A stretch of 64,000 nucleotides of DNA from Edwardsiella piscicida. GTDB taxonomy: Bacteria; Pseudomonadota; Gammaproteobacteria; Enterobacterales; Enterobacteriaceae. The notes under the pieces were generated by a model. It was not told the DNA's origin and did no database searches. It worked only from the letters and a program-made list of their open reading frames with translations. The stretch lies in the NCBI RefSeq assembly GCF_001896205.1, contig NZ_MPNU01000001.1, positions 2,941,467-3,005,466 of the forward strand, given 5' to 3'. A program made the position numbers and the translations under genes. This document shows positions 38,381-49,410 of the stretch, in pieces. Numbering within the stretch: the stretch's first letter is position 1; each line of letters opens with the position of its first letter.

Positions 38381-38854
38381 ATGAGCAATATCATTCTCGA
38401 TCTGCAGATCGCCTGCGTAGAGACCCCGGGGCTGCCCGCCGAAGGCGACTTTCTGCGCTGGCTAGAGGCGGTGCTGCCGCGCTTTCGCGATGAGGCCGAG
38501 GTGACCATCCGCCTGGTGGACGAGGCCGAAAGCCACGAGCTTAACCTCACCTACCGCGGCAAGGATCGCCCGACTAACGTCCTCTCCTTCCCGTTCGAAG
38601 CCCCGCCGGGCATCGAGCTGCCGCTGCTCGGCGACATGGTGATCTGTCGCCAGGTGGTAGAGCGCGAGGCGCAGGAGCAGAACATTGCTCCGCTCTCACA
38701 TTGGGCGCATATGGTTGTGCACGGCTCGCTTCATCTGCTAGGGTATGACCACATCAGCGACGAAGAGGCTGAGGAAATGGAGTCTCTGGAAGCCGACATC
38801 ATGCAGGCGCTGGGATATCCCGACCCCTACGCGGCGGAAAAAGAGTCCGACTGA
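38381..38854 (+). CDS. ybeY: YbeY, endoribonuclease for 16S rRNA maturation
   Basis: 157 residues (E. coli 155). The zinc motif [17 protein letters not shown] (HxxxHxxxxxH, about residues 114-124) is intact, as is the conserved TNVLSFPFE. YbeY processes the 16S rRNA 3' end and acts in late-stage 70S quality control. It sits 2 bases after ybeZ and 86 bases before ybeX. Confidence 0.97.
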   Translation: MSNIILDLQIACVETPGLPAEGDFLRWLEAVLPRFRDEAEVTIRLVDEAESHELNLTYRGKDRPTNVLSFPFEAPPGIELPLLGDMVICRQVVEREAQEQNIAPLSHWAHMVVHGSLHLLGYDHISDEEAEEMESLEADIMQALGYPDPYAAEKESD

Positions 38855-38940
38855 ACGACCCCCTCGGGGTCACGTTTGCGGTGGGCGATGACGCCCGCCG
38901 TTAAGATTGACCAGACAAAGAGTAACCATACATACACGCT

Positions 38941-39828
38941 ATGAGCGACGACCATTCTCAGAATAGCGACAGCCCCAGTCCCCATAAGAAAGGCTTCTTT
39001 TCCCTTTTGCTCAACCAGCTGTTTCACGGTGAACCCAAGAACCGCAGCGATCTGGTGGAGCTTATCCGCGACTCCGAGCAGAACGATCTGATCGATCCCG
39101 ATACCCGCGACATGCTGGAAGGGGTGATGGACATCGCCGAGCAGCGCGTGCGTGACATCATGATCCCGCGCAGCCAGATGGTGACCCTGAAACGCAACCA
39201 GACCCTGGACGAGTGCCTGGACGTCATCATTGAGTCGGCCCACTCGCGTTTTCCGGTGATCAGCGAAGACAAAGATCATATTGAAGGGCTGCTGATGGCC
39301 AAGGATCTGCTGCCCTTTATGCGCAGCGACGCCGAGCCGTTCCGCATCGATAACGTGCTGCGCCAGGCCGTGGTCGTACCGGAAAGCAAGCGCGTTGACC
39401 GCATGCTCAAGGAGTTCCGCTCCCAGCGCTATCATATGGCCATCGTCATCGACGAGTTCGGCGGCGTCTCCGGGCTGGTCACCATTGAAGATATTCTGGA
39501 GCTGATCGTCGGCGAGATCGACGATGAGTACGATGAGGTGGAAGATCGCGACGTGCGCCAGATCAGCCGCCATCTTTACACCGTTCGTGCGCTGACCCAG
39601 ATCGAGGATTTCAACGACATCTTCGGCACCCGCTTCAGCGACGACGAGGTCGATACCGTCGGCGGCCTGGTGATGCAGGCGTTCGGCCATCTGCCGTCGC
39701 GCGGAGAGAGCATCGACATCGACGGTTACCAGTTTAAAGTCGCTATGGCCGACAGTCGACGTATCATACAGGTTCATGTCAAAATTCCGGATGCATCACC
39801 TCAACCGCAACTGGACCTGGAACCCTGA
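38941..39828 (+). CDS. ybeX: YbeX (CorC), CBS-domain protein
   Basis: 295 residues (E. coli 292). It has no long membrane segment. A CBS pair covers about residues 70-190 ([13 protein letters not shown] opens it and [20 protein letters not shown] closes it), followed by the CorC_HlyC domain ([18 protein letters not shown]). It was named for Mg2+/Co2+ efflux but is now tied to ribosome metabolism together with YbeY. ATG at 38941 is 8 codons before the acidic [13 protein letters not shown]. Confidence 0.95.
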   Translation: MSDDHSQNSDSPSPHKKGFFSLLLNQLFHGEPKNRSDLVELIRDSEQNDLIDPDTRDMLEGVMDIAEQRVRDIMIPRSQMVTLKRNQTLDECLDVIIESAHSRFPVISEDKDHIEGLLMAKDLLPFMRSDAEPFRIDNVLRQAVVVPESKRVDRMLKEFRSQRYHMAIVIDEFGGVSGLVTIEDILELIVGEIDDEYDEVEDRDVRQISRHLYTVRALTQIEDFNDIFGTRFSDDEVDTVGGLVMQAFGHLPSRGESIDIDGYQFKVAMADSRRIIQVHVKIPDASPQPQLDLEP

Positions 39829-39835
39829 ATAACCG

Positions 39836-41365
39836 ATGACCATCGCCGCTTTACTGCAACGCCAGCGGGTACGCGCCCCGCTGGCGCTGATAACCGGTGC
39901 CTGTGGCACCCTGGCCTTTTCGCCCTACGACTTTTGGCCCGCCGCGCTTCTCTCTCTGTGCGGCCTGCTGGCCGTCACCCTCAATCGCACCACCCGTCAG
40001 GCCATGCTGCTGGGCTTCCTGTGGGGGCTCGGACTGTTCGGCAGCGGCGTCAACTGGGTCTACGTCAGCATTGAACAGTTCGGCGGTATGCCGACGCCGG
40101 TCAGCGTGTCGCTGGTTGTGCTGCTGGCGGCCTACCTGGCGCTCTACCCGCTGCTGTTCTGCGCCGTGCTTAACCGCCTGTGGCCAAAAACCACCGTCTG
40201 GCGCCTGGCGATCGCCGCCCCGGCGCTGTGGCAGGCGACGGAGTTCCTGCGCGGCTGGGTGCTGACCGGCTTTCCCTGGCTGCAGTTCGGCTACAGCCAG
40301 CTCAACGGTCCGCTGAAGGGCATCGCCCCGCTGGCCGGCGTGGACACCATCACCTATCTGCTGGTTATCATCAGCGGCCTGCTGGTGCTGGCCGCCGTCC
40401 AGCGCCGTCCCCTGACGCTGGCGCTGGCGCTGGTGCTGCTGTGCGCCCCCTGGCCGCTGCGCCAGATGCACTGGTATCAGAGCCTGCCGCAGAAAGCGGT
40501 CAACGTGGCCATGGTACAGGGCGATATCGCCCAGTCGATGAAGTGGGATCCCAACGCGCTGATCGCCTCGCTGCAGACCTACCTGGAAGCGACTCGCCCC
40601 TACCTGGGTAAGGCGCCCATCATCATCTGGCCCGAATCGGCCATCGCCGATACCGAAGCCAACGAGCAGCCGTTCCTGACCATGATGGATCGCCTGCTGC
40701 GCGCCCACCACAGCAGCCTGATCACCGGGCTGGTGGACGAGCGCCCGGGAGCACGCGGCATGGATTTCTACAACTCCGTGATCGTGCTGGGGGGCGAGAG
40801 TCCCTACCAGTACCCGGCGCACCAGCGCTACAGCAAGCACCACCTGGTGCCGTTTGGCGAATTTGTCCCGATGGAGGATCTGCTGCGTCCGCTGGCGCCG
40901 TTCTTCAACCTGCCGATGTCCGCCTTCAGCCGCGGCGACTATGTGCAGCCGGCGCTGCGGGTGCAGGGATACAATCTGACCACCGCTATCTGCTATGAGA
41001 TCGTGCTGGGCGAACAGGTGCGGGCCAACTTTCGCCCGGATACCGACTTCCTGCTCACCGTCTCTAACGACGCCTGGTTCGGCCACTCTATCGGTCCGTG
41101 GCAGCACTTCCAAATGGCGCGCATGCGGGCCTTGGAGCTGGGCCGACCGCTGCTGCGCGCCACCAATAACGGCATCACCGCCGCCGTGGACGCCTCCGGC
41201 AACGTCATCGCCCGCCTGCCGCAGTTTACCCGCGGCGTGCTGGAGGTGAACGTCACGCCGACCCGCGGCGAGACCCCCTATGCCCGCCTGGGCAGCACAC
41301 CGCTGTGGCTGCTGAGCGCCGTAATGGGTGCGCTGGCGCTGATCTACGCCCTGCGCCGCCGCTAA
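39836..41365 (+). CDS. lnt: Apolipoprotein N-acyltransferase
   Basis: 509 residues (E. coli 512). Six or so N-terminal membrane helices (about 10-205) precede a periplasmic nitrilase domain with the catalytic triad in [10 protein letters not shown] (Glu), the [12 protein letters not shown] region (Lys in RYSKHH) and [12 protein letters not shown] (Cys). One C-terminal helix follows. It adds the third acyl chain to lipoproteins, which here would include LptE, RlpA and ChiQ. Starts 8 bases after ybeX. A 10-pair stem with TTCG loop (41379-41402) follows the stop without a T run. Confidence 0.97.
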   Translation: MTIAALLQRQRVRAPLALITGACGTLAFSPYDFWPAALLSLCGLLAVTLNRTTRQAMLLGFLWGLGLFGSGVNWVYVSIEQFGGMPTPVSVSLVVLLAAYLALYPLLFCAVLNRLWPKTTVWRLAIAAPALWQATEFLRGWVLTGFPWLQFGYSQLNGPLKGIAPLAGVDTITYLLVIISGLLVLAAVQRRPLTLALALVLLCAPWPLRQMHWYQSLPQKAVNVAMVQGDIAQSMKWDPNALIASLQTYLEATRPYLGKAPIIIWPESAIADTEANEQPFLTMMDRLLRAHHSSLITGLVDERPGARGMDFYNSVIVLGGESPYQYPAHQRYSKHHLVPFGEFVPMEDLLRPLAPFFNLPMSAFSRGDYVQPALRVQGYNLTTAICYEIVLGEQVRANFRPDTDFLLTVSNDAWFGHSIGPWQHFQMARMRALELGRPLLRATNNGITAAVDASGNVIARLPQFTRGVLEVNVTPTRGETPYARLGSTPLWLLSAVMGALALIYALRRR

Positions 41366-41677
41366 GGCTCGCCTCCCCGAGTGCAGCCTTCGGGCTGCAC
41401 TCGCTCACCGTTGGCACAGCGTTTGCAATCCTTTCCCCTGCGACGCCTCGCCGCCGGGTTTTCTCCCCCGCGATCCCGGGTGTTGCACCCTGATAGCGCA
41501 TCTTCACGCACACAGGCTGTGCAAACCCCCTGTTTTGCCATAAAACGGTGCGCTTTTGATCTCATTTTGAAAACATATTGATATCATTTTATTTACATTA
41601 AGCTATGTTTTCTCCATGACGCCGCGCGCCTTCGTTCGGTGCGCGTATGATAAAAATAATAGATAAAACATATAGAT
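41366..41677. other. Intergenic region between lnt and gltI
   Basis: It opens with a GC-rich hairpin (GAGTGCAGCC TTCG GGCTGCACTC, 41379-41402) that may end or protect the lnt transcript. The second half (from about 41550) becomes A+T-rich and should hold the gltIJKL promoter. No gene is supported. Confidence 0.45.
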
Positions 41678-41697
41678 AAACACAACACCCCCCACAA
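41678..41697 (+). promoter_or_regulatory. C/A-rich leader element before gltI, GcvB target candidate
   Basis: AAACACAACACCCCCCACAA lies directly upstream of the GGAAGGAG ribosome site. In Salmonella the GU-rich R1 region of the small RNA GcvB pairs with a C/A-rich element in the gltI leader, and that element also enhances translation. Composition and position fit; the pairing was not computed. Confidence 0.5.
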
Positions 41698-41712
41698 TGG
41701 AAGGAGCAATGC

Positions 41713-42615
41713 ATGCGTAAGTCTGTGTTATCACTAGTTCTTCTGGGCCTGTCTTTCCCCCTGTTTGCCGCCGCGCAGGACGCTACCGACGGCTCGCCGA
41801 CCCTGCAAAAAATCAAAGACAGCGGCGTGATCGTGGTCGGCCACCGCGAATCCTCGGTCCCCTTCTCCTACTATGACAATCAGCAGCGGGTGGTCGGCTA
41901 CTCCCAGGACTACGCCAACGCCATCGTCGACGCGGTGAAGAAACAGCTCAACCTGCCCGCGCTGCAGGTCAAACTGCTGCCAATCACCTCACAGAACCGC
42001 ATCCCGCTGCTGCAAAACGGCACCTATGACGTCGAGTGCGGCTCCACCACCCACAACGCCGAACGCCAGCAGCAGGTCGCCTTCTCCAACACCCTGTTTA
42101 TCGTCGGCACCCGCCTGCTGACGGCCAAGGAGAGCGGAGTACATGACTTCCGCGACCTGGCCGGTAAGCCGGTGGTGGTCACCTCCGGCACCACCTCGGA
42201 AATCATGCTCAACCGCATGAACGAAAAGGATGGCATGAAGATGCGCATCATCAGCGCCAAGGATCACGGCGACGCCTTCCGCACCCTGGAGAGCGGGCGG
42301 GCGGTGGCCTTCATGATGGACGACGCGCTGCTGGCGGGGGAGCGCGCCAAGGCCAAGCAGCCTGAGCGCTGGGTGATTGTCGGCACCCCGCAGTCCTATG
42401 AGGCCTACGGCTGTATGCTGCGCCGGGACGATCCGGCCTTCAAAAAGCTGGTCGACGACACCATCGCCCACGTGCAGACCTCCGGCCAGGCCGCCGACGG
42501 CTATCGGCGCTGGTTCGAACAACCCATTCCGCCGAAGAACATGAACCTGCAGTTCGCCCTCTCCGATGAGATGAAGACGCTGTTCGCCACCCCCAACGAT
42601 CGCATCGCCGAATAA
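41713..42615 (+). CDS. gltI: Glutamate/aspartate periplasmic binding protein
   Basis: 300 residues. Signal peptide MRKSVLSLVLLGLSFPLFAA with cleavage near AAA-QD. Family 3 solute-binding fold: IVVGHRESSVPFSYYDNQQR opens lobe I, and DVECGSTTHNAERQQQVAFS, VVVTSGTTSE and AFMMDDALL carry ligand contacts seen in GltI/DEBP. It delivers L-Glu and L-Asp to GltJK. AAGGAG precedes the ATG. First gene of gltIJKL. Confidence 0.96.
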   Translation: MRKSVLSLVLLGLSFPLFAAAQDATDGSPTLQKIKDSGVIVVGHRESSVPFSYYDNQQRVVGYSQDYANAIVDAVKKQLNLPALQVKLLPITSQNRIPLLQNGTYDVECGSTTHNAERQQQVAFSNTLFIVGTRLLTAKESGVHDFRDLAGKPVVVTSGTTSEIMLNRMNEKDGMKMRIISAKDHGDAFRTLESGRAVAFMMDDALLAGERAKAKQPERWVIVGTPQSYEAYGCMLRRDDPAFKKLVDDTIAHVQTSGQAADGYRRWFEQPIPPKNMNLQFALSDEMKTLFATPNDRIAE

Positions 42616-42700
42616 TCAGCCCGGCGCCACCCCCTGCGCGCGGGGGTGCGCGTCTGCGGCGCGCCCCGCACGGCGGAGCGCCGGCTAACCGGAGTCACCT

Positions 42701-43441
42701 ATGTCTATCGATTGGAACTGGGGCATCTTTCTGCAGCCGGCCCCCTTCGGCGGCACCACCTACTTGGGCTGGATTTGGTCCGGCATGCAGGTCACCGTCG
42801 CTCTGTCGCTGGCGGCCTGGGTCATCGCCTTTCTCCTCGGCTCGCTGCTGGGGATCCTGCGCACCCTGCCCAGCCGTCCGCTGGCCATGATTGGCGCTAT
42901 CTATGTCGAGCTGTTCCGCAACGTCCCGCTGATCGTCCAGTTTTTTACCTGGTATCTGGTGGTGCCGGAGCTGCTGCCGACCGACTGGGGCAACTGGTTC
43001 AAAGGCGAACTGGACCCGTCGATCCAGTTTTTTGTCTCCTCGCTGCTGTGCCTGGGGCTGTTTACCGCCGCCCGGGTCTGCGAGCAGGTGCGCGCCGCCA
43101 TTCAGTCTCTGCCGGCCGGGCAGAAGAGCGCCGGACTGGCCATGGGCTTCACCCTGCCGCAGACCTACCGCTATGTCCTGCTGCCCAACGCCTATCGGGT
43201 GATCGTACCGCCGCTGACCTCTGAGATGCTCAATCTGGTCAAGAATTCGGCCATCGCCTCCACGATCGGGCTGATGGAGATGGCCGCCCAGGCCGGCAAG
43301 CTGCTGGACTACTCGGCGCATGCCTATGAATCCTTCACCGCCATCACTCTGGCCTATATCGCCATCAACGGCCTGCTGATGCTGGCCATGCACCTGCTGG
43401 AGCGGCGACTGCAGCTGCCGGGCAGCATGGGGAGCCGCTAA
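42701..43441 (+). CDS. gltJ: Glutamate/aspartate ABC permease GltJ
   Basis: 246 residues, the E. coli length. Polar amino-acid permease with about five membrane helices, [20 protein letters not shown] in the first half, and the EAA-type coupling loop [20 protein letters not shown] (about 146-165). ACCGGAGTCACC precedes the ATG. Its stop overlaps the gltK start by one base (TAATG). Confidence 0.96.
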   Translation: MSIDWNWGIFLQPAPFGGTTYLGWIWSGMQVTVALSLAAWVIAFLLGSLLGILRTLPSRPLAMIGAIYVELFRNVPLIVQFFTWYLVVPELLPTDWGNWFKGELDPSIQFFVSSLLCLGLFTAARVCEQVRAAIQSLPAGQKSAGLAMGFTLPQTYRYVLLPNAYRVIVPPLTSEMLNLVKNSAIASTIGLMEMAAQAGKLLDYSAHAYESFTAITLAYIAINGLLMLAMHLLERRLQLPGSMGSR

Positions 43442-44118
43442 TGTACGCATTCGACTGGAGCTCCATCACCCCCAGCCTGCCCTATCTGCTGGACGGCATG
43501 GTGATCACGCTAAAAATAACGCTGACGGCGGTGGTGGTCGGCATTCTGTGGGGCACCCTGCTGGCGGTGATGCGGCTATCGCGCTGGAAGCCCCTCGCCT
43601 GGCTGGCCGCCCTGTATGTCAATCTGTTCCGCTCGGTACCGCTGGTGATGGTGCTGCTGTGGTTCTATCTGGTGGTGCCCAGCCTGCTGCAGCGCTTTCT
43701 CGGCCTGTCGCCCCAGAGCGATATCCGCCTGATCTCGGCGATGGTGGCCTTTGCGCTGTTCGAGGCCGCCTACTACTCCGAGATCATCCGCGCCGGCATC
43801 AAAAGCGTCGCCCGCGGGCAGAACGCCGCCGCGCTGGCCCTGGGAATGACCCCGTGGCAGTCCCTGTACCTGGTGGTGCTGCCGCAGGCGTTCCGCGCCA
43901 TGGTGCCGCTGCTGCTCACCCAGGGCATCGTCCTGTTTCAGGATACCTCGCTGGTGTACGTGCTGAGCCTGGCGGACTTCTTCCGCACCGCCTCCACCAT
44001 CGGCGAGCGCGACGGCACCCAGCTGGAGATGATCCTGTTTGCCGGCGCCGTCTACTTTATCATCAGCCTCAGCGCCTCGCTGCTGGTCAGCCATCTCAAG
44101 AAAAGGAGCGCCCTATGA
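43441..44118 (+). CDS. gltK: Glutamate/aspartate ABC permease GltK
   Basis: 225 residues. Partner of Glt[21 protein letters not shown], about five helices, and the coupling loop [23 protein letters not shown] at 43441 overlaps the gltJ stop; its TGA overlaps the gltL ATG (ATGA). Confidence 0.96.
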   Translation: MYAFDWSSITPSLPYLLDGMVITLKITLTAVVVGILWGTLLAVMRLSRWKPLAWLAALYVNLFRSVPLVMVLLWFYLVVPSLLQRFLGLSPQSDIRLISAMVAFALFEAAYYSEIIRAGIKSVARGQNAAALALGMTPWQSLYLVVLPQAFRAMVPLLLTQGIVLFQDTSLVYVLSLADFFRTASTIGERDGTQLEMILFAGAVYFIISLSASLLVSHLKKRSAL

Positions 44119-44840
44119 TCTCCCTGCAACAGGTCAGTAAATGGTATGGACAGTTTCAGGTGCTGAGCGACTGCAGCACCCACGTCGACAAGGGCGAGGT
44201 GGTGGTGGTCTGCGGCCCCTCGGGATCCGGCAAATCGACCCTGATCAAAACCGTCAACGGGCTGGAGCCGATCCAGCAGGGGCAGATCTGCGTCAACGGC
44301 ACCGCGGTGCACGATCGCCGCACCGATCTGGCGCGTCTGCGCTCGCGGGTAGGCATGGTCTTTCAGCACTTCGAGCTGTTTCCGCACCTGTCGATCATCG
44401 ATAACCTGACCCTGGCCCAGGTCAAGGTGCTGGGACGCGCCGCGCCGCTGGCGGTCAGCAAGGGGCAAGCGCTGCTGGATCGCGTCGGCCTGGCGGCGCA
44501 CGCCGCCAAGTTTCCCGCTCAGCTCTCCGGCGGCCAGCAGCAGCGCGTCGCCATTGCCCGGGCGCTGTGCATGGATCCGGTGGCGATGCTGTTCGACGAG
44601 CCGACATCGGCCCTCGATCCGGAGATGATCAACGAGGTGCTGGACGTGATGGTCTCCCTGGCAAGAGAGGGGATGACCATGATGGTGGTCACCCATGAGA
44701 TGGGATTCGCCCGCAAGGTGGCCAACCGGGTGATCTTTATGGATGAGGGACACATCGTCGAAGATCGCGAGAAAGATGCCTTCTTCAGCCAGCCCCACTC
44801 GGCGCGGGCGCGCGATTTTCTGGCCAAGATCATCCACTAG
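44115..44840 (+). CDS. gltL: Glutamate/aspartate ABC ATPase GltL
   Basis: 241 residues. Walker [21 protein letters not shown] (about 34-53), signature [15 protein letters not shown] (about 136-150), Walker [16 protein letters not shown] and the switch His in VVTHEMGFA. It powers GltIJK. Overlaps gltK by 4 bases. The long reading frame upstream is an out-of-frame extension inside gltK. Confidence 0.97.
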   Translation: MISLQQVSKWYGQFQVLSDCSTHVDKGEVVVVCGPSGSGKSTLIKTVNGLEPIQQGQICVNGTAVHDRRTDLARLRSRVGMVFQHFELFPHLSIIDNLTLAQVKVLGRAAPLAVSKGQALLDRVGLAAHAAKFPAQLSGGQQQRVAIARALCMDPVAMLFDEPTSALDPEMINEVLDVMVSLAREGMTMMVVTHEMGFARKVANRVIFMDEGHIVEDREKDAFFSQPHSARARDFLAKIIH

Positions 44841-44966
44841 GCGAGCGCCTCGCCCGCCGATGGCCGGAGTGCGCCCCGCCTCACGCTTTGCCGTCCGGCG
44901 GCTGTTCGTCCGCCCATCGCAGGGGTATGGTGCCAGAACGAATCCGTCAATTACCTGGAGCGTTTC

Positions 44967-45932
44967 ATGGCGTTACCCCTGATTATCGACTGCGACCCCG
45001 GCCACGACGATGCCATCGCCCTGATCCTAGCGCTGGCCAGCCCGGAGCTGGAGGTGCGCGCCGTCACCACCAGCGCCGGCAACCAGACCCCGGAAAAAAC
45101 CCTGCGCAACGCCCTGCGCATTCTCACCCTGCTGCGCCGCGGCGATATCCCGGTGGCCGGCGGTGCCGCCAAGCCGCTGATGCGCGACCTGATCATCGCC
45201 GACAGCGTTCACGGCGAAAGCGGCCTCGACGGCCCCCGTCTGCCGGAGCCGGACTTTGCCCCTCAGCCCTGCGGCGCGCTGGCGCTGATGGCCCAGGTGC
45301 TGCGCGACGCGGCGCAGCCGGTCACCCTGGTGGCCACCGGCCCGCTGACCAACGTGGCGCTGCTGCTGGCCGCCCACCCGGAGCTGAAGCCGCGCATTGA
45401 ACGCATCGTCATCATGGGCGGCAGCGCCGGCGCGGGGAACTGGACCCCCGCCGCCGAATTCAACATCTACGTCGACCCCGAGGCCGCCGAAATGGTGTTC
45501 CAGAGCGGGCTGCCCATCGTCATGGCTGGCCTGGACGTGACCCACCGGGCGCAGATCCTCGACGCCGATATCGAGCGCCTGCGCGACATCGGCAATCCGG
45601 TGGCGCGCACCGTCGCCGAGCTGCTCGACTTTTTCATGCGCTATCACCGTCAGGAGCGATGGGGCTTTCAAGGGGCACCGCTGCACGACCCCTGCACCAT
45701 CGCCTGGCTGCTGCGTCCGCAGATCTTTACCTGCGCCGAACGCTGGGTGGGGGTGGAGACCCGCGGGCGCTACACCACCGGGATGACGGTGGTGGATGAC
45801 TACGCCCTGAGCGGCAACGCTCCCAATGCCACCGTGCTGCTGGACGTCGATCGCCAGGCCTTTGTCGATCTGCTGGCTGAACGGATCGCCGCCTATGGCG
45901 ACATGGCGCAGGAGACCCCCGGCGTCGGCTGA
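44967..45932 (+). CDS. rihA: RihA, pyrimidine-specific ribonucleoside hydrolase
   Basis: 321 residues (E. coli 311). Inosine-uridine nucleoside hydrolase fold with the Ca2+ motif [14 protein letters not shown] (about 6-19), [25 protein letters not shown] in the middle and [10 protein letters not shown] near residue 233. It splits cytidine and uridine to ribose and base. Downstream of gltL as in E. coli, with 126 bases between, but followed directly by convergent ybeL: the E. coli hscC and DnaJ-like genes are absent. Confidence 0.93.
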   Translation: MALPLIIDCDPGHDDAIALILALASPELEVRAVTTSAGNQTPEKTLRNALRILTLLRRGDIPVAGGAAKPLMRDLIIADSVHGESGLDGPRLPEPDFAPQPCGALALMAQVLRDAAQPVTLVATGPLTNVALLLAAHPELKPRIERIVIMGGSAGAGNWTPAAEFNIYVDPEAAEMVFQSGLPIVMAGLDVTHRAQILDADIERLRDIGNPVARTVAELLDFFMRYHRQERWGFQGAPLHDPCTIAWLLRPQIFTCAERWVGVETRGRYTTGMTVVDDYALSGNAPNATVLLDVDRQAFVDLLAERIAAYGDMAQETPGVG

Positions 45933-45981
45933 TGAGCCGCCCCGCGGGGAAAGGTGCCCGCCGCACGCGGCGGGCAAGCCC

Positions 45982-46464
45982 TCAGGGGCGGAAGGGACGG
46001 CGGTGAAACTGATCGTGACCGCAGCGCGGACAGCGCGGCAGGATCTCTGGGGTATACACATCCAGGTTAAAGTGGCACTTCTCGCACACCAGGTGTCCCA
46101 GGCCAACCACCTCGCCGCTGTGATAAACGCCGTGGTGGTTCACATCCTGCAGCACCTCGCGCCACTCCAGCTGGGTTTTGTCGGTAATATCGGCCAGCTC
46201 CTGCCACAGGCTCTCCTTGATGACGCGCATAAACACGCTGTCTTCCATCTCATCGCGGCTATCCTGATAGGCGCGGGCAAACTCTTCCAGATCGCGGCGC
46301 ATCGCCTGACGGATCTGTTCAATATCGGCCTCGCTCAGATCGCTGGCGTGGCGGAGCTGCTGCTCCGCGCTCTCCAGCAGCGCATCGATATCGCGCTCCC
46401 CCTTCTCCAGGCGTTTAGTCAACGCCGCCAGCCACTGCTGATAATAGTGCGTTACTTTGCTCAT
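45982..46464 (-). CDS. ybeL: YbeL, zinc-ribbon protein (DUF1451)
   Basis: 160 residues, as E. coli YbeL. N-terminal helical part (MSKVTHYYQQWLAALTKRLE onward) and a C-terminal zinc ribbon, CEKCHFNLDVY then PRCPRCGHDQFHRRPF (four Cys). Function unknown. Divergent from leuS, as in E. coli. A GCCCGCCGC hairpin (45957-45976) lies after the stop. Confidence 0.92.
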   Translation of the reverse strand: MSKVTHYYQQWLAALTKRLEKGERDIDALLESAEQQLRHASDLSEADIEQIRQAMRRDLEEFARAYQDSRDEMEDSVFMRVIKESLWQELADITDKTQLEWREVLQDVNHHGVYHSGEVVGLGHLVCEKCHFNLDVYTPEILPRCPRCGHDQFHRRPFRP

Positions 46465-46813
46465 CTCCTACCTCCGTTCAGCACCGCGTCAGAACATCTC
46501 TGGCCGGCCCCCTGCGGTGGCCCGCGTGAAAACTGCCTCTATAGCGTATATCAGGACGATCTGGGATCCCGCTTACCGTGCGCGGACAAGCGCTATCCCC
46601 GTTATATTTTAGCCGTAATTCATTGACAGACTGTGATCTTCACGTAGCGTATGTAACAAAACGGCACCAAGGGTAAGCCGACGGGGGGAAAGAATTCACC
46701 GCCGGCGCGCTCGGCGGTTGTTGCCCGCGACGCTTATCGGCTATCCTATGCCGATCACCATCACATATCAGGCTACAGGTGTAGCTGTTTTACTAACAGG
46801 ACTTCCAGCTGCC
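46465..46813. other. Divergent region between ybeL and leuS
   Basis: About 350 bases. TTGACA at 46623-46628 is a good -35, with TAGCGT 16 bases later as a weak -10, and probably drives leuS. The frame of leuS stays open upstream to 46718 and includes an ATG at 46748 followed by TTA, CTA and CTT, leucine codons rare in the neighbouring genes. No separate gene is supported. Confidence 0.4.
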
Positions 46814-49396
46814 ATGCAAGAGCAATATCGTCCAGAGGACATTGAATCCCACGTCCAGCGCCATTGGGATGAACAGAAAACCTTCCAGGTCACCGAAGAT
46901 GACAGCAAAGAGAAATACTATTGCCTCTCCATGCTGCCGTATCCCTCCGGCCGACTGCATATGGGCCACGTCCGTAACTACACCATCGGTGATGTGATTT
47001 CCCGTTACCAGCGCATGCTGGGCAAAAACGTGCTACAACCCATCGGCTGGGACGCCTTCGGCCTGCCGGCAGAGGGCGCGGCGGTGAAGAACAACACCGC
47101 GCCGGCCCCCTGGACCTATGCCAACATCGATTACATGAAGAACCAGCTGAAGCTGCTGGGCTTCGGCTACGACTGGAGCCGCGAAATCGCCACCTGTAAG
47201 CCGGATTACTACCGCTGGGAACAGTGGTTCTTCACCAAGCTGTATGAAAAGGGGCTGGTCTATAAGAAGACCTCTGCGGTCAACTGGTGCCCGAACGATC
47301 AGACCGTGCTGGCCAACGAGCAGGTCATCGACGGCTGCTGCTGGCGCTGCGACTCCAAGGTCGAGCGCAAAGAGATCCCGCAGTGGTTTATCAAGATCAC
47401 CGACTACGCCGATCAGCTGCTCAACGACCTCGACAAGCTGGAAGACTGGCCAGAGCAGGTTAAGACCATGCAGCGCAACTGGATCGGCCGCTCTGAAGGG
47501 GTAGAGATCACCTTCCGCGTCGCCGATCGCGACGACACCTTCGCCGTCTACACCACCCGCCCGGACACCTTCATGGGCGTCAGCTACCTGGCGATCGCCG
47601 CCGCGCACCCGCTGGCCCAGCAGGCCGCCGCCAACAACCCGGCGCTGGCGCAGTTCATCGACGAGTGCAAGAACACCAAGGTTGCCGAGGCCGACATGGC
47701 GACCATGGAGAAGAAAGGCATGGCCACCGGCCTGTACGCCATCCACCCGCTGAGCGGCGAACGCCTGCCTATCTGGGTCGCCAACTTTGTGCTGATGGAC
47801 TACGGCACCGGTGCGGTGATGTCCGTTCCGGCCCACGACCAGCGCGACTGGGAGTTCGCCGCCAAGTACCACCTGCCGATGAAGCCGGTGATCCTGGCCG
47901 CCGACGGCCAGGCGCCGGACATCAGCGCCGCCGCCATGACCGACAAGGGCGTGCTGTTCAACTCCGGCGAATTTGACGGTCTGGACTTCAGCGCCGCCTT
48001 CGACGCCGTCGCCAACCGCCTGATCGCCGCCGGCGTCGGCGAACGCAAGGTAAACTACCGCCTGCGCGACTGGGGGGTTTCCCGCCAGCGTTACTGGGGC
48101 GCACCGATCCCGATGGTGACCCTGGAAGACGGCAGCGTGATCCCGACGCCGGAAGACCAGCTGCCGGTGATCCTGCCGGAGGACGTGGTCATGAACGGCA
48201 TCACCAGCCCGCTCAAGGCCGATCCGGCCTGGGCGAAGACCACCGTTAACGGTCAGCCGGCGCTGCGCGAAACCGACACCTTCGACACCTTTATGGAGTC
48301 CTCCTGGTACTATGCGCGCTACACCTGCCCGCAGTACGATCAGGGGATGCTGGATCCGCAGGCCGCCAACTACTGGCTGCCGGTCGATCAGTACGTCGGC
48401 GGTATCGAGCACGCCATCATGCACCTGATGTACTTCCGCTTCTTCCACAAGCTGATGCGTGACGCGGGCCTGGTGGACTCCGACGAGCCGGCCAAGCGCC
48501 TGCTGTGCCAGGGCATGGTGCTGGCGGACGCCTTCTACTACACCGGCGCCAACGGCGAGCGTAACTGGGTCTCTCCGGTGGATGTCATCGTAGAGCGCGA
48601 CGACAAGGGCCGCATCACCAAGGCGACCGACCGCGACGGCCGCGAGCTGGTCTACGCCGGCATGAGTAAGATGTCCAAGTCGAAGAACAACGGCATCGAC
48701 CCGCAGGTGATGGTAGAGCGCTACGGCGCCGACACCGTACGCCTGTTCATGATGTTCGCCTCCCCGGCGGAAATGACCCTGGAGTGGCAGGAGTCCGGCG
48801 TTGAGGGGGCCAACCGCTTCCTGAAGCGCGTCTGGAAACTGGCGTTCGATCACCAGCAGAAAGGGCCGACCGTCGCGCTCGACCTGACGGCGCTGAACGA
48901 TGACCAGAAAGCCCTGCGCCGCGATCTGCACAAGACCATCGCCAAGGTGAGCGACGACATCGGTCGCCGTCAGACCTTCAACACCGCCATCGCCGCCGTG
49001 ATGGAGCTGATGAACAAGCTGACCCGCGCCCCGCAGGAGAGCGAGCAGGATCGCGCCCTGATGCAGGAAGCCCTGCTGGCCGTGGTGCGCATGCTGTATC
49101 CGTTTACCCCGCACGTCTGCTTCACCCTGTGGAGCGCGCTGGGCGGCGTGGGCGACATCGACGTCGCGCCGTGGCCGGTCGCCGATGACGCGGCGATGGT
49201 CGAAGATAGCAAGCTGATCGTGGTACAGGTCAACGGCAAGGTGCGCGGTAAGATCACCGTTGCCGCCGACGCCAGCGAGGAGCAGGTGCGCGCGCTGGCG
49301 GCGCAGGAGCCGCTGGTCGCTAAGTACCTCGACGGGGTCACCGTACGCAAGGTGATCTTTGTGCCGGGCAAACTGCTCAACCTGGTTGTCGGGTGA
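46814..49396 (+). CDS. leuS: Leucyl-tRNA synthetase
   Basis: 860 residues from the ATG at 46814, the exact E. coli length, beginning [11 protein letters not shown]. Class I synthetase: HIGH-type [19 protein letters not shown] (about 40-58), the zinc region [13 protein letters not shown], the CP1 editing domain (about 225-415, with TRPDTFMG), and [16 protein letters not shown] near 616. The upstream in-frame extension lacks a ribosome site and family support. It overlaps the reading frame before lptE by 4 bases; lptE itself starts 14 bases later. Confidence 0.98.
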   Translation: MQEQYRPEDIESHVQRHWDEQKTFQVTEDDSKEKYYCLSMLPYPSGRLHMGHVRNYTIGDVISRYQRMLGKNVLQPIGWDAFGLPAEGAAVKNNTAPAPWTYANIDYMKNQLKLLGFGYDWSREIATCKPDYYRWEQWFFTKLYEKGLVYKKTSAVNWCPNDQTVLANEQVIDGCCWRCDSKVERKEIPQWFIKITDYADQLLNDLDKLEDWPEQVKTMQRNWIGRSEGVEITFRVADRDDTFAVYTTRPDTFMGVSYLAIAAAHPLAQQAAANNPALAQFIDECKNTKVAEADMATMEKKGMATGLYAIHPLSGERLPIWVANFVLMDYGTGAVMSVPAHDQRDWEFAAKYHLPMKPVILAADGQAPDISAAAMTDKGVLFNSGEFDGLDFSAAFDAVANRLIAAGVGERKVNYRLRDWGVSRQRYWGAPIPMVTLEDGSVIPTPEDQLPVILPEDVVMNGITSPLKADPAWAKTTVNGQPALRETDTFDTFMESSWYYARYTCPQYDQGMLDPQAANYWLPVDQYVGGIEHAIMHLMYFRFFHKLMRDAGLVDSDEPAKRLLCQGMVLADAFYYTGANGERNWVSPVDVIVERDDKGRITKATDRDGRELVYAGMSKMSKSKNNGIDPQVMVERYGADTVRLFMMFASPAEMTLEWQESGVEGANRFLKRVWKLAFDHQQKGPTVALDLTALNDDQKALRRDLHKTIAKVSDDIGRRQTFNTAIAAVMELMNKLTRAPQESEQDRALMQEALLAVVRMLYPFTPHVCFTLWSALGGVGDIDVAPWPVADDAAMVEDSKLIVVQVNGKVRGKITVAADASEEQVRALAAQEPLVAKYLDGVTVRKVIFVPGKLLNLVVG

Positions 49397-49410
49397 GCCT
49401 AGGAGGACGT

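Noticed and set aside
47033-49114. Very long open frame (693 codons) antisense to leuS
   Set aside because: An effect of high GC3: the complement of a CTG/GCC-rich gene has few stops. The translation is Val/Gly/His-rich with no family resemblance and no ribosome site.
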